Source: Burkholderiales bacterium 67-32
GTDB lineage: Bacteria; Pseudomonadota; Gammaproteobacteria; Burkholderiales; Burkholderiaceae_B
DNA length: 64,000 bases
Assembly: GCA_001898625.1 (NCBI GenBank)
Contig: MKUP01000010.1
Span: 652,125-716,124, forward strand
Reading direction: 5' to 3'
The position numbers and the translations under genes were made by a program. This document shows positions 41,852-52,166 of the stretch, one piece after another. Position 1 is the first letter of the stretch; each line of letters opens with the position of its first letter. The notes under the pieces are model-generated. The model worked only from the letters and a program-made list of their open reading frames with translations. It had not been told where the DNA came from and did no database searches.

Positions 41852-43577
41852 GGGCGGCCTCCGCCAGGGCGGCCTTGGCCTGCTGGCGCTCGGCGTAGAC
41901 CCGGGTCTTGAAGGGATCGATGCCCACGCGCTCGACCACGTCGATGAAGCGTTCGGCATCGCTGTCGCGCAGGTCGAGATAGGTCTCGACCAGGGTGGCG
42001 ACCACGTCGGCCACTTCCCCGCGCGCGAACGACGGGCCGATGACGCGGCCGATGGCCGCGCCCGCGCCCCGCATGGACTCGATGTCGGGCAAGGGCTTGG
42101 CGGCCCCGCTCTGGCGGCCGCCAAGCGTGACCTGGTACCACTCCTCGCCGGCCTTGTCCACGCCCAGGATGCCGATGTGGCCCACGTGGTGATGCCCGCA
42201 GGAGTTGATGCAGCCGGAGATGTTCAGGTCGAGTTCGCCGATCTCGTGCAAATAGTCGAGGTCGTCGAAGCGGCGCTGGATGGCCTCGGCCACCGGGATC
42301 GATACCGCGTTGGCCAGCGCACAGAAGTCGCCGCCCGGGCAGGCAATGATGTTGGTCAGGAAACCGATGTTGGGCGTGGCCAGGCCGAGCTTGTCGAGTT
42401 CCTTCCACAGCGCGTGAAGCTGGCCCCGGGCCACGTCGGTGAACACCAGGTTCTGCTCGTGCGAGACGCGCATCTCGCCGAAGCTGTAGCGGTCGGCCAG
42501 GTCGGCCACCGCGTCCATCTGGTCGGCGGTGATGTCGCCGGGCGGCACGCCGGTGCGCTTGAGCGACAGCGTGACGGCGGCATAGCCCTGGACCTTGTGG
42601 GGATGGGTATTGCGCCGCAGCCAGCGCGAGAAAGCCGGATCGTTGCCGGCATGCTGGGCCGAGGTATCCGGGCCCGGATCAGCGGCATAAGGCGTCGCCG
42701 TGAAGCGGTCGGCGATGGCCTGGATGCGCTCGGCGGTGACGGTCTCGGGACCATCCTTCAGATGCTGCCACTCGCGCTCGACCTCTTCGGCGAACACGTG
42801 GGGCGTCAGTTCCTTGACCAGGATCTTGATGCGTGCCTTGAATTTGTTGTCGCGCCTGCCGTGCAGGTTGTAGACCCGCAGGATGGCCTGCAGGTAGGTC
42901 AGCAGATGCTGCCAGGGCACGTAGGCATTGATCAACTGGCCCACCAGCGGCGTGCGGCCCAGTCCGCCGCCCGCCCAGACGCGAAAGCCGATCTCGCCGT
43001 CCTGCTCGACGGCCTGCAGGCCGATGTCGTGCACGCCCACCGCCGCCCGGTCCGTGACCGCGCCGCTGACGGCGATCTTGAACTTGCGGGGCAGGAACGC
43101 GAACTCGGGGTGGAAGGTGGACCACTGCCGGATCAGTTCGCACCAGACCAGGGGATCGACGATCTCGTCGGGCGCGACGCCCGCGAACTGGTCGGTGGTC
43201 GTGTTGCGGATGTCGTTGCCGCTGGTCTGGATCGAGTGCATCTGCACCTTGGCCAGCTCGGCCAGGATGTCGGGCACGTCCTCCAGCTTGGGCCAGTTGA
43301 ACTGCATGTTCTGCCGGGTGCTGAAATGCCCGTAGCCGCGATCCCACTTGCGCGCGATGTAGGCCAGCGTGCGGAGCTGGCGCGAGGCCAGCATGCCGTA
43401 GGGCACGGCGATCCGCAGCATGGGCGCATGGCGCTGGATATACAGGCCGTTCTGCAGGCGCAGCGTGCGGAAATCGTCCTCGCTGAGCTGCCCGTTCAGG
43501 AAACGCCGCGTCTGGTCGCGGAACTGCGCCACGCGTTGATCGACCAGCAACTGGTCGACGGGTTGATACTGGTACAT
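41844..43577 (-). CDS. cysI: Siroheme-dependent sulfite (nitrite/sulfite) reductase, hemoprotein subunit
   Basis: 577 residues from ATG 43577, the proper N-terminus (MYQYQPVDQLLVDQRVAQFR); a longer frame upstream lacks support. The siroheme/[4Fe-4S] ligand signatures are IIACPGGDFCALANAVS and NISGCINSCGHHHVGHIGI. HFSTRQNMQFNW and the two ferredoxin-like halves are typical. It reduces sulfite to sulfide for cysteine synthesis. The operon is cysI, DUF934, cobA. No cysJ is present, so the electron donor is probably ferredoxin or DUF934-linked. Confidence 0.95.
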   Translation of the reverse strand: MYQYQPVDQLLVDQRVAQFRDQTRRFLNGQLSEDDFRTLRLQNGLYIQRHAPMLRIAVPYGMLASRQLRTLAYIARKWDRGYGHFSTRQNMQFNWPKLEDVPDILAELAKVQMHSIQTSGNDIRNTTTDQFAGVAPDEIVDPLVWCELIRQWSTFHPEFAFLPRKFKIAVSGAVTDRAAVGVHDIGLQAVEQDGEIGFRVWAGGGLGRTPLVGQLINAYVPWQHLLTYLQAILRVYNLHGRRDNKFKARIKILVKELTPHVFAEEVEREWQHLKDGPETVTAERIQAIADRFTATPYAADPGPDTSAQHAGNDPAFSRWLRRNTHPHKVQGYAAVTLSLKRTGVPPGDITADQMDAVADLADRYSFGEMRVSHEQNLVFTDVARGQLHALWKELDKLGLATPNIGFLTNIIACPGGDFCALANAVSIPVAEAIQRRFDDLDYLHEIGELDLNISGCINSCGHHHVGHIGILGVDKAGEEWYQVTLGGRQSGAAKPLPDIESMRGAGAAIGRVIGPSFARGEVADVVATLVETYLDLRDSDAERFIDVVERVGIDPFKTRVYAERQQAKAALAEAAHV

Positions 43578-43747
43578 GCGGCAAGCCTCTAGATGTGGCC
43601 GAATGGCGATGGGTGGAGCGCGCCGACGCTTCGGGCCGGAGCGGGCATGCGTATCCCGCGCGGGCGCGCACCCAGGCTTGCAGCTTACAAAGACCGGCTT
43701 ATGAATAAAACGACCGGTTCGTAATGTGCATATACCCAAAAAGATCT

Positions 43748-43777
43748 AAAAAAAAGCGGAGGCAAAAACCTCCGCTT
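43748..43777 (-). terminator. Rho-independent terminator of purF
   Basis: Arms AAGCGGAGG (43754-43762) and CCTCCGCTT (43769-43777) with a 6-nt loop. On minus the stem is followed by eight T (A run 43748-43755). It lies 24 bp beyond the purF stop and separates the purine block from cysI. Confidence 0.9.
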
Positions 43778-43800
43778 ATATCGGCACCGCAAGTCAGCCG

Positions 43801-45321
<1,521 letters not shown>

Positions 45322-45350
45322 GAGAGCCTCTTATCAGCAGCACAAACTTC

Positions 45351-45839
45351 TTAATAGCGGATCCAATCCGCGAACTGTTCCGGCACATATGGCTTGACCG
45401 CCCGCACGCCCTCTTCCGCGTAGGGAGACAGGACGGCTCCGGTCCACCATGGCTCCTTGGGCAGGGGCGTGAATCCCGCCGCCACCACCAGGACCATCAC
45501 GATGACCACGCCGCGCACCAGGCCGAACACGGCACCGAGGCCACGATCGGCCAGCGACAGGCCGGTGGCCTTGAGCAGCAGCCCCAGCGCCACGTTGACC
45601 AGCCCGACCGCCAGCAGCACGGCGATGAACACGCCCGCGTAGGCCACGATCGCGCGCAAGCCCGAATTCTCGATAAAGCCCGCCAGCCACTCGTAGGCCA
45701 GCGGCCCGTAGCGGACCGCCACCACGAACGCGGCGACATAAGCGATCAACGACAGGACTTCCTTCACCAGGCCACGAAACAGACCGATCACCACCGACGC
45801 GCCCAGGATCAGCAGGACGCCGTAGTCGAAATTGGTCAC
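45351..45839 (-). CDS. cvpA: CvpA-family membrane protein
   Basis: 162 residues, GTG start at 45839 that overlaps the dedD stop as GTGA. Four membrane helices; N-terminal FDYGVLLILGASVVIGLFRGLVKEVL and GLGAVFGLVRGVVIVM are the family hallmarks. CvpA is linked to colicin V production and envelope homeostasis. It sits directly upstream of purF, as in many Proteobacteria. Confidence 0.95.
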   Translation of the reverse strand: MTNFDYGVLLILGASVVIGLFRGLVKEVLSLIAYVAAFVVAVRYGPLAYEWLAGFIENSGLRAIVAYAGVFIAVLLAVGLVNVALGLLLKATGLSLADRGLGAVFGLVRGVVIVMVLVVAAGFTPLPKEPWWTGAVLSPYAEEGVRAVKPYVPEQFADWIRY

Positions 45840-46606
45840 AGCGGCACGATGGAACTACTGAAACCGGCCGAACTGACGCGCGCCCGGGCCGCATCCGCGG
45901 CCTCGCGCGAGGCGAAGGGGCCGACGCGGACGCGGAACACGTCGCCCTTGCCGGTCTTCACGCGCTCGGTGAAACTCTTGATGCCCGCGGCGCTGAGCCG
46001 GTCGCGCATGTCGTTGGCGCGCTCTTCGGTGGAAAACGCCGCGATCTGCACCGCGAAGCTGCCCTTGCTGTCGGGCTTGGGCGCAGCCGGCGCGGAGGCG
46101 TTGCCTTCCAGCAAGGCACGGGCCCGGGCGGCTTCGGCGCGCGCGGCATCCGCGCGGGATGTGTCGCTGGGCGCCGGCTTGGGGGGCGCGGGCTTGGGCG
46201 CTTCGGGCTGAGCCAGCGGCTTCGCGGGCTCGGGCTTGGGCGCCTCGGGTTTCGGGGGTTCGGGCCGGGGGGCCGGCGCCGCCGGAGGCGCCGCGGGCGT
46301 CTCCGCAGGCGGGGCGGCGGGCGCTTCGGCCACCGGGGGCTTGGCCACCGGTTCGGGGGGAGCCAGGTTGCGATCGGGAATCTGGATGGGGATGTCGTCC
46401 GGAAGCATGGGCGGCTCGGAATCGAGCACCATGGGCAGCACGACGACCGCTGCCAGGACCAGGGCGATGGCGCCTACCAGGCGGCGCCTGGCGCGGCGGC
46501 GCGCTTCCTGGGCGGGATCCTGCGATTCGGCCCCGGCTGCATAGCCGGCGCGACTGGATTTGGCCGTGGTCGTGGCCGCCTTCTTCTTGCGCTCGAGCAA
46601 TCCCAT
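45836..46606 (-). CDS. dedD: SPOR-domain cell-division protein (DedD-like)
   Basis: 256 residues. A short basic cytoplasmic N-terminus is followed by one membrane helix (LVGAIALVLAAVVVLPMVLD, about residues 43-62). Then comes a long Pro/Ala/Lys/Glu linker (about 85-170) and a C-terminal SPOR domain (GSFAVQIAAFSTEERANDMR, ending FSSSIVPL). SPOR domains bind denuded septal peptidoglycan. Located in the folC-cvpA-purF block. The linker's repetitive AP/KP composition is normal for the family. Confidence 0.94.
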   Translation of the reverse strand: MGLLERKKKAATTTAKSSRAGYAAGAESQDPAQEARRRARRRLVGAIALVLAAVVVLPMVLDSEPPMLPDDIPIQIPDRNLAPPEPVAKPPVAEAPAAPPAETPAAPPAAPAPRPEPPKPEAPKPEPAKPLAQPEAPKPAPPKPAPSDTSRADAARAEAARARALLEGNASAPAAPKPDSKGSFAVQIAAFSTEERANDMRDRLSAAGIKSFTERVKTGKGDVFRVRVGPFASREAADAARARVSSAGFSSSIVPL

Positions 46607-46644
46607 TGATACGTCCGGCTAAACAGGCGGCAGGGTCTTGCGCC

Positions 46645-46659
46645 GCCCCCTGCGGGGGC
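46645..46659. repeat. Small GC hairpin in the folC-dedD gap
   Basis: GCCCCC (46645-46650) and GGGGGC (46654-46659) with a 3-nt loop. No T tract follows, so it is more likely a processing or repeat remnant than a terminator. The sequence CCGCCCCCTGCGGGGGCTCC resembles the GC repeat class seen at 18532-18546. Confidence 0.45.
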
Positions 46660-46665
46660 TCCGGC

Positions 46666-47991
46666 TCAGTCCGCTCGGGCGGGCCTGGCCGCACGCATCG
46701 ACGCCAACACGCCTGCCACGGTAAGGAAAGATCCGAAGACCAGGATTCTATCACCCTCGCCCATGCTTTCCCGCGCCGCCGCATAGGCCGCGGCGGGGTC
46801 GGCGCAGGCCTGGACCGAGGAATCCTTGTCTTCCTTGACGCCTCGCGCGCGCAAGCGCGCGGCCAGCTCCTCGCCGCTCAGTCCGCGGGGCCCGGGCAGG
46901 CCGGCGCAGTACCAGTGGTCGATGCGGTCGCCCAGCTTGGCAATGACGCCGTCGATGTCCTTGTCGTTCAGCATCCCGAACACCGCGTAGGTGTAGGGAT
47001 AAAAGCCCATGTTGTCGAGGTTGTCGGCCAGCACGGCGGCGGCGTGGGGATTGTGCGCCACGTCCAGGATCACCGCGGGCTGCCCCGGCAGGATCTGGAA
47101 GCGGCCCGGCAATTGCACCTGCAGCAGCCCCAGGCGCACCGCCTGCTGCGGCACCGGCAGCCGGTCGCGCAGGGCCTCGAGCGCGGCCAGCGCGGCCGAG
47201 GCGTTCAGCAGTTGGTTGGCGCCGCGCAGCGCCGGATAGGCCAGCGCATTGCGGCGCTGGTTGCGGCCGCCATAGTTCCACTGCTGCTTGTCGCCGGCGT
47301 AGTTGTAGTCGCGCCCGAAGCGCCAGAGATCGGCGCCTATGCCCTCGGCGTAGTCCACCAGCGATTGCGGCGGCATGGGATCGGCGCAGATCGCGGGCTT
47401 GCCGGGGCGGTAGATGTGGGCCTTCTCCCAGCCTATCTTCTCGCGGTCGTCGCCCAGCCATTCGACGTGGTCCAGGTCCACGCTGGTCACGATGGCGCAA
47501 TCGGCGTCGACGATGTTGACCGCGTCCAGGCGGCCGCCCAGCCCGACTTCCAGGATGACCGCGTCCAGCCCCGACTGCGCGAACAGCCGCAGGATGGCCA
47601 ACGTGGTCAGCTCGAAATAGGTCAGCGAGGTATCGCCGCGGGCCGCGTCCACGGCGGCGAACTGTTCGGTCAGCGCGGCGTCGCTGGCGGACTCGCCGTT
47701 CACGCGCGCCCGCTCGTTGAAATCCAGCAGGTGCGGCGAAGTGTAGAGCCCGACCTTGTACCCGGCGCTCAGCAGCATGGCCTCGAGCATGGCGCAGGTC
47801 GAGCCCTTGCCGTTGGTTCCCCCCACCACGATGGTGACCGCGTCCAGGTCCAGCCCCAGGCGCCCGGCCACCTCTCGCACGCGGTCCAGGCCCATGTCTA
47901 TCGGCCGGCTGTGGATGGATTCGAGATAGGCCAGCCACTGTGCCAGGGGGCTGTGGGCGTCGGGACGGGAAACAGAAGCGGAGGACGGCAT
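46666..47991 (-). CDS. folC: Bifunctional folylpolyglutamate/dihydrofolate synthase
   Basis: 441 residues from ATG 47991. The ATP-binding P-loop is GGTNGKGSTCAM (residues 57-68), then YTSPHLLDFNER and the C-terminal ligase domain with ILDVAHNPHAA and FGSFLTVAGVLA. The Mur-ligase-type fold is complete and the length is normal (about 430). It adds glutamates to folates and makes dihydrofolate. An earlier frame extending to 48141 runs into the map gene and has no ribosome site. Followed by dedD, cvpA and purF. Confidence 0.97.
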   Translation of the reverse strand: MPSSASVSRPDAHSPLAQWLAYLESIHSRPIDMGLDRVREVAGRLGLDLDAVTIVVGGTNGKGSTCAMLEAMLLSAGYKVGLYTSPHLLDFNERARVNGESASDAALTEQFAAVDAARGDTSLTYFELTTLAILRLFAQSGLDAVILEVGLGGRLDAVNIVDADCAIVTSVDLDHVEWLGDDREKIGWEKAHIYRPGKPAICADPMPPQSLVDYAEGIGADLWRFGRDYNYAGDKQQWNYGGRNQRRNALAYPALRGANQLLNASAALAALEALRDRLPVPQQAVRLGLLQVQLPGRFQILPGQPAVILDVAHNPHAAAVLADNLDNMGFYPYTYAVFGMLNDKDIDGVIAKLGDRIDHWYCAGLPGPRGLSGEELAARLRARGVKEDKDSSVQACADPAAAYAAARESMGEGDRILVFGSFLTVAGVLASMRAARPARAD

Positions 47992-48059
47992 GGATACGAC
48001 CGGCAGGACAGGAAAATGACTGGGGAAACTTGAAGCGAAGACGTGTTGGGGCGAAGGCG

Positions 48060-48827
48060 TCAGCCGCGGTTCGGCCAGGCGGTCAGGATATCGTAGCCGT
48101 CGTCGGTCACGGCCACCATGTGTTCCCACTGCGCGGACCACGAACCGTCCACGGTCACCACCGTCCAGTCGTCGTCCAGCACCTCCACCTCCTGGCGCCC
48201 GGCGTTGAGCATGGGCTCGATGGTGAACACCATGCCCTTCTTCAGGCGCAGGCCGCTGTTGGGCCGGCCGTAGTGCAGCACCTGCGGCGCCTCGTGGTAC
48301 TTGCGGCCGATGCCGTGGCCGCAGAAATCGCGCACCACCGAAAAACCGGCGTCTTCGGCGTAGGTCTGGATGGCCGCGCCCACGTCGCCCAGGGTCGCGC
48401 CCGGCCGCACCGCGGCGATGCCGCGCAGCATGCTTTCCAACGTGACGCCGACCAGGCGCTCGGCCTCCTGCGACGGCTTGCCGGCATAGAACATCCGGCT
48501 CGTGTCGCCATGCCAGCCGTCGTGGATCACGGTGACGTCGATGTTGATGATGTCGCCGTCGCGCAGCACGTCCTCGGGTTTGGGAATGCCATGGCAGACC
48601 ACGCCGTTGATGGACGTGCAGAGCGTCTTGGGAAAGCCGTGATAGCCGACGTTGGCCGGAATGGCCTTCTGGACCCGGGTGATGTATTCGTAGCAGCGGC
48701 GGTCGAGTTCCTCGGTCGAGACGCCGGGCTGGACATACTCGCCTATCATCTCCAGGACCTCGGCCGCCATGCCGCCCGCCACGCGCATCGCTTCGATTTC
48801 CTGCGGGGACTTGAGGGTGATTGCCAT
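48060..48827 (-). CDS. map: Type I methionine aminopeptidase
   Basis: 255 residues from ATG 48827, with GGAG 8 bases upstream. Metal ligands of the pita-bread fold can be seen: two Asp in INIDVTVIHDGWHGDTSRMF, His in FCGHGIGRKYHEAP, Glu in FTIEPMLNAG and Glu in QWEHMVAV. It removes N-terminal Met. It is 68 bp upstream of folC on the same strand. The essential gene has full normal length. Confidence 0.98.
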   Translation of the reverse strand: MAITLKSPQEIEAMRVAGGMAAEVLEMIGEYVQPGVSTEELDRRCYEYITRVQKAIPANVGYHGFPKTLCTSINGVVCHGIPKPEDVLRDGDIINIDVTVIHDGWHGDTSRMFYAGKPSQEAERLVGVTLESMLRGIAAVRPGATLGDVGAAIQTYAEDAGFSVVRDFCGHGIGRKYHEAPQVLHYGRPNSGLRLKKGMVFTIEPMLNAGRQEVEVLDDDWTVVTVDGSWSAQWEHMVAVTDDGYDILTAWPNRG

Positions 48828-48853
48828 GCGATGAGCTCCGTGTTTGCCCGATT

Positions 48854-50704
48854 TTAGCGCGGGCCTTCGCCGGCCTCTTCCACGCCCCCGCCGCGCGATG
48901 TCCGCGGCGCGCGAACCGGCGAGGCCTTGGCCGCCCAGCGGTCCAGCGTGCGCATCACCGCGCGCGGCCGGACCAGCGGGTCGTGGACGCCGCCATAGCG
49001 GGCCTGCATGTCCACCCGCGCCGCCGAGGCGGCGCTGCGTGCCTGCGCGGCGTGCGCGGCCGCCCAACGGCGATCCACGCCCAAGGCCAGCGCGTACGGC
49101 AGGTAGCGTTCGTAGCGGGCCAGCGCGCTTTCGGCATCGGCCGGCGCGACAACCGGCGGACGGGCGAGAAACCTGCGGAAACCGTCTATCCGCGCCCGCA
49201 GCGCCCGCCCCTGCGCGGTATAGCCGCGCAGGCCGAGAAAGCCCGCGCACACCAGTACCAGCGAAGCCAGCGGCGCCAGCCCGATCAGCAGCAGCCTGGC
49301 CGACTCCACATGCGTGGCCAGCACCGCCAGCCCACCCGCCAGGCACAGCAGCCCCAGCACGCTCAACACGGCGCGGCTCGCCAGGCTGGTCGCCCCCGCC
49401 CGCCACTGCGCATAGACCGCGAACCAGGCCGGCACCGCCGGCAGCGGCAGCAGGATGCCCCACGCGGCCCACGACAGCGGGCTGCCCTCGCGCACGATGG
49501 CCAGCCCGACCAGGGCCACCGTCATGGCGATCCAGAGATAGGCCCCCTTGCGGGCATGATCGCCGTAGGCCACGAACAGCGAACGCGCATAGGCCTCGTC
49601 CAGCCATTCGCGCTGGCCGCCCTGCGCTTCGTCGTAGCAGCGCCGGTACAGCCCGTCCAGGCGCAGCAGCGTGCGGCCGCCCGCGAAGAAACGGCCCAGC
49701 ATGGCATTCAGCAGCGGATCGTGGCGAGCGTCGCCGCCGGTCTGGTTGGGCAGGCGTTCGAGATAGCGTCCGTCGGCCCGCTCCAGCACCTGCACCGAAC
49801 GGCGGGCCAGCAATTCCATCATGCCGGACAGGAAGGCCCAGCGGTCATAGCCCCTGCGGTACACATAGCGCAGGGCGGGCGCCGACAGACCCTCCGGCGG
49901 ATCGGCCTGCGGCGTCCTGTCGTGCCGGCCCAGCCGCCAAGCCTGCGCGGCGGCGGCCAGGTAATACAGCAGCAGGAGCGCGACCCCCACGCTGGCGACC
50001 CAGAATTCGGCATGGTCCTGCACGCCGTACCACCAGGCCTTGAGCGGCCCGGGCCGCCGTACCTCGCCCGCCGGCCATCCCATCTCGACCGTCATGCTTT
50101 CGCCCGGCGCCAGTACGCGGGTCGACACGAACACCACGCGTCCGGCTTCCTTTTCCTGGACCCGTCCCGGCACACCTGCGCCCTCGCCCGCCACGGCGGC
50201 CTGCCGGACCGGCTCGTCCGACGGCAGCACGACGCGTACGCGTACCCGGTCGATGGGCAGGGACCAATCCCGGCCCGTCACGTCCCAGGCGAGCCGGTCT
50301 TCGCCGCCGGCCGCCTGCAGCTGCCGTGTGACGCGATAGATCAATGTGTATTGGTATTCGCCGGGACGGAACACCACGTCCGACCGGCCGGTGGAAATCC
50401 GCACGCCGTCGCGCAGTCGCGACGAGACGAAAGGCTCGGCCCGGCCGTCGCGCCGCACCGAGACGACGTCCAGCCCGGCCGCCGAGCGGCTGCCGTCGGC
50501 GCGCCGGTACAGCCGCGCGAAATCGCGCTGCAGGCCATGCTTGATCTGCTTGCCTTCGGAGCGAACGCGCAGGTTTTCGGTCACCAGGAGGTCGCCGCTG
50601 CGTTCGACCTTGATGTCGCTGAAGAATTCGAGGATGCGTTCGTCCGCGCGCGCCGGCCCGGCCAGGAGGAACAGCCAGCACAGGGCCAGCAGACAGGATC
50701 TCAT
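48854..50704 (-). CDS. DUF2207-family membrane protein
   Basis: 616 residues from ATG 50704, with GAGG 8 bases upstream; a GTG five codons earlier is the alternative. The signal peptide ends at GPARAD, then ERILEFFSDIKVERSGDLLV, a typical DUF2207 opening, with a periplasmic beta domain to about 225. Membrane helices follow at about 237-258, 400-440 and 460-510, then a cytoplasmic part (RGYDRWAFLSGMMELLARRS). No enzymatic motif. Function unknown. It is 26 bp upstream of map on the same strand. Confidence 0.88.
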   Translation of the reverse strand: MRSCLLALCWLFLLAGPARADERILEFFSDIKVERSGDLLVTENLRVRSEGKQIKHGLQRDFARLYRRADGSRSAAGLDVVSVRRDGRAEPFVSSRLRDGVRISTGRSDVVFRPGEYQYTLIYRVTRQLQAAGGEDRLAWDVTGRDWSLPIDRVRVRVVLPSDEPVRQAAVAGEGAGVPGRVQEKEAGRVVFVSTRVLAPGESMTVEMGWPAGEVRRPGPLKAWWYGVQDHAEFWVASVGVALLLLYYLAAAAQAWRLGRHDRTPQADPPEGLSAPALRYVYRRGYDRWAFLSGMMELLARRSVQVLERADGRYLERLPNQTGGDARHDPLLNAMLGRFFAGGRTLLRLDGLYRRCYDEAQGGQREWLDEAYARSLFVAYGDHARKGAYLWIAMTVALVGLAIVREGSPLSWAAWGILLPLPAVPAWFAVYAQWRAGATSLASRAVLSVLGLLCLAGGLAVLATHVESARLLLIGLAPLASLVLVCAGFLGLRGYTAQGRALRARIDGFRRFLARPPVVAPADAESALARYERYLPYALALGVDRRWAAAHAAQARSAASAARVDMQARYGGVHDPLVRPRAVMRTLDRWAAKASPVRAPRTSRGGGVEEAGEGPR

Positions 50705-51032
50705 GCCCGGCCTCGTCACCGGGCGGGTCGAGGAAGCGGCCCGGCGGCCATTCCGGAAAAAGTGACGACGTGGGCCGCCCTGGCCCGGGAATGCGATCCG
50801 CTCTCAGACATGACACCAGCCTTGTTTTGGCAGGACTGTACCATCGACCGCGCGCGCGGGCGCCCGGGCCCGTCTCAAGTTGTTTCCTCGTCACAGCGCC
50901 GCCTTCGCTCCCCGCCTTCCCTGGTCGCATCCAGGTGTTTTTCCCATTGACATCCCGTTGCCGTCTCTCTAGAATTTTTTGAACTTATCGTTCATTTTTG
51001 TACAACCCCCAGCACGGCACAGGAGAAGTTCC
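50705..51032. other. Divergent gene-free region between DUF2207 and the flavin monooxygenase
   Basis: 328 bp with no convincing gene. The only clear signals are at its right end: a promoter at 50947-50975 with two dyads just downstream (50980-50994 and 50998-51005). The left half is GC-rich, without obvious hairpins. Confidence 0.5.
50947..51005 (+). promoter_or_regulatory. Strong promoter and operators of the monooxygenase-IclR operon
   Basis: TTGACA at 50947-50952, a 17-bp spacer, TAGAAT at 50970-50975. Immediately downstream, TGAACTTATCGTTCA (50980-50994) is a TGAAC-N5-GTTCA dyad at the expected start of transcription, and TTGTACAA (50998-51005) is a second palindrome. Both are good candidates for the IclR protein encoded by the second gene. 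Confidence 0.7.
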
Positions 51033-52160
51033 ATGGCATCGCCCCTCATCGGTATCAGCGGCGCAGGCATAGGCGGGCTGGCAGCGGCGATCGCCCTGCG
51101 CAAGCTCGGCCTGGAATCGGTGGTTTTCGAACAGGCCCCCAAGTTCGCGCGCGTCGGCGCCGACATCAACCTCACCCCCAACGCCGTGCTGGCGCTGGAC
51201 GGGCTGGGCGTGGGCGACGAACTGCGCAAAACCGCGGCCCGCCCCACCCACCGCATCAGCCGCACCTGGGACACGGGCGAGGAAACCTCGCGCCTGGAAA
51301 TGTCGCAGGCCGCCGAGACGCGCTACGGCGCGCCCCAGCTGACCATGCACCGGGCCGACCTGCTGGCCGCGCTGGAACAGGCCGTGCCCGCCGCGACCAT
51401 CCACCTCGGCAAGCGCACCGTGGGCATCGACGAAGGCGCGGACGGCATCACCGTGCGCTTCGAGGACGGCACGTCCCAGCGCGTGGACGTGCTGGTCGGC
51501 GCGGACGGCATCCACTCCACGGTCCGCAAGCACCTGCTGGGCGACGAATACCCCGACTTCACCGGCGTGGTGGCCTACCGCGCCGTGGTGCCGGCCTCGC
51601 GCCTGGACGGCGTGCCCAACCTGGGCGCCTTCACCAAGTGGTGGGGCCCCAATCCGGAAACGCAGATCGTCACCTTCCCGCTCAACCTGGGCCGCGACAT
51701 CTTCATCTTCGCCACCACGCCCCAGGACAGCTGGCGCCACGAGTCGTGGACCATGCCGGGCAGCGTCGAAGAATTGCGCGCGTCCTATTCCGATTTCCAT
51801 CCCGAGGCGCGGGCATTGCTCGCGGCCTGCGACACGGTGCTGAAGTCCGCGCTGTACGTGCGCGACCCGCTGCCCTCGTGGTCGCGCGGCAACGTCACCC
51901 TGCTGGGCGACGCCTGCCACCCGATGATGCCCTTCATGGCCCAGGGCGCCGGCATGGCGATCGAGGATGCCGTGGTGCTGGCCCGCTACCTGGCGGACAC
52001 GCCCGAGGCGCCCGCCCAGGCCCTCAAGCGCTACGAAGCCGCCCGCCACGACCGCACCGCCCGCGTCCAGATCGGCTCGCGCGGCAACAACTGGCTCAAG
52101 GAAGGCGGCAATGCCGACTGGGTGTACGAATACAATGCCTGGACCGTGCCCCTGGCCTGA
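51033..52160 (+). CDS. FAD-dependent aromatic/heteroaromatic monooxygenase
   Basis: 375 residues from ATG 51033, with AGGAG 7 bases upstream. Class A flavoprotein motifs are IGISGAGIGGLAAAIAL, LVGADGIHSTVRKHLL and LLGDACHPMMPFMAQGAGMAIED. LTMHRADLLAAL, FTKWWGP and the C-terminal WVYEYNAWTVPLA resemble the 6-hydroxynicotinate/salicylate hydroxylase branch. It would hydroxylate (or oxidatively decarboxylate) a ring acid with NADH and O2. Followed 6 bp later by an IclR gene. The substrate is undecided. Confidence 0.92.
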   Translation: MASPLIGISGAGIGGLAAAIALRKLGLESVVFEQAPKFARVGADINLTPNAVLALDGLGVGDELRKTAARPTHRISRTWDTGEETSRLEMSQAAETRYGAPQLTMHRADLLAALEQAVPAATIHLGKRTVGIDEGADGITVRFEDGTSQRVDVLVGADGIHSTVRKHLLGDEYPDFTGVVAYRAVVPASRLDGVPNLGAFTKWWGPNPETQIVTFPLNLGRDIFIFATTPQDSWRHESWTMPGSVEELRASYSDFHPEARALLAACDTVLKSALYVRDPLPSWSRGNVTLLGDACHPMMPFMAQGAGMAIEDAVVLARYLADTPEAPAQALKRYEAARHDRTARVQIGSRGNNWLKEGGNADWVYEYNAWTVPLA

Positions 52161-52166
52161 TCTTCC

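Noticed and set aside
43578..43740. CysB site before cysI
   Set aside because: GACCGG repeats and an AT-rich patch (about 43690-43720) are suggestive, but CysB motifs are too loose to claim one.
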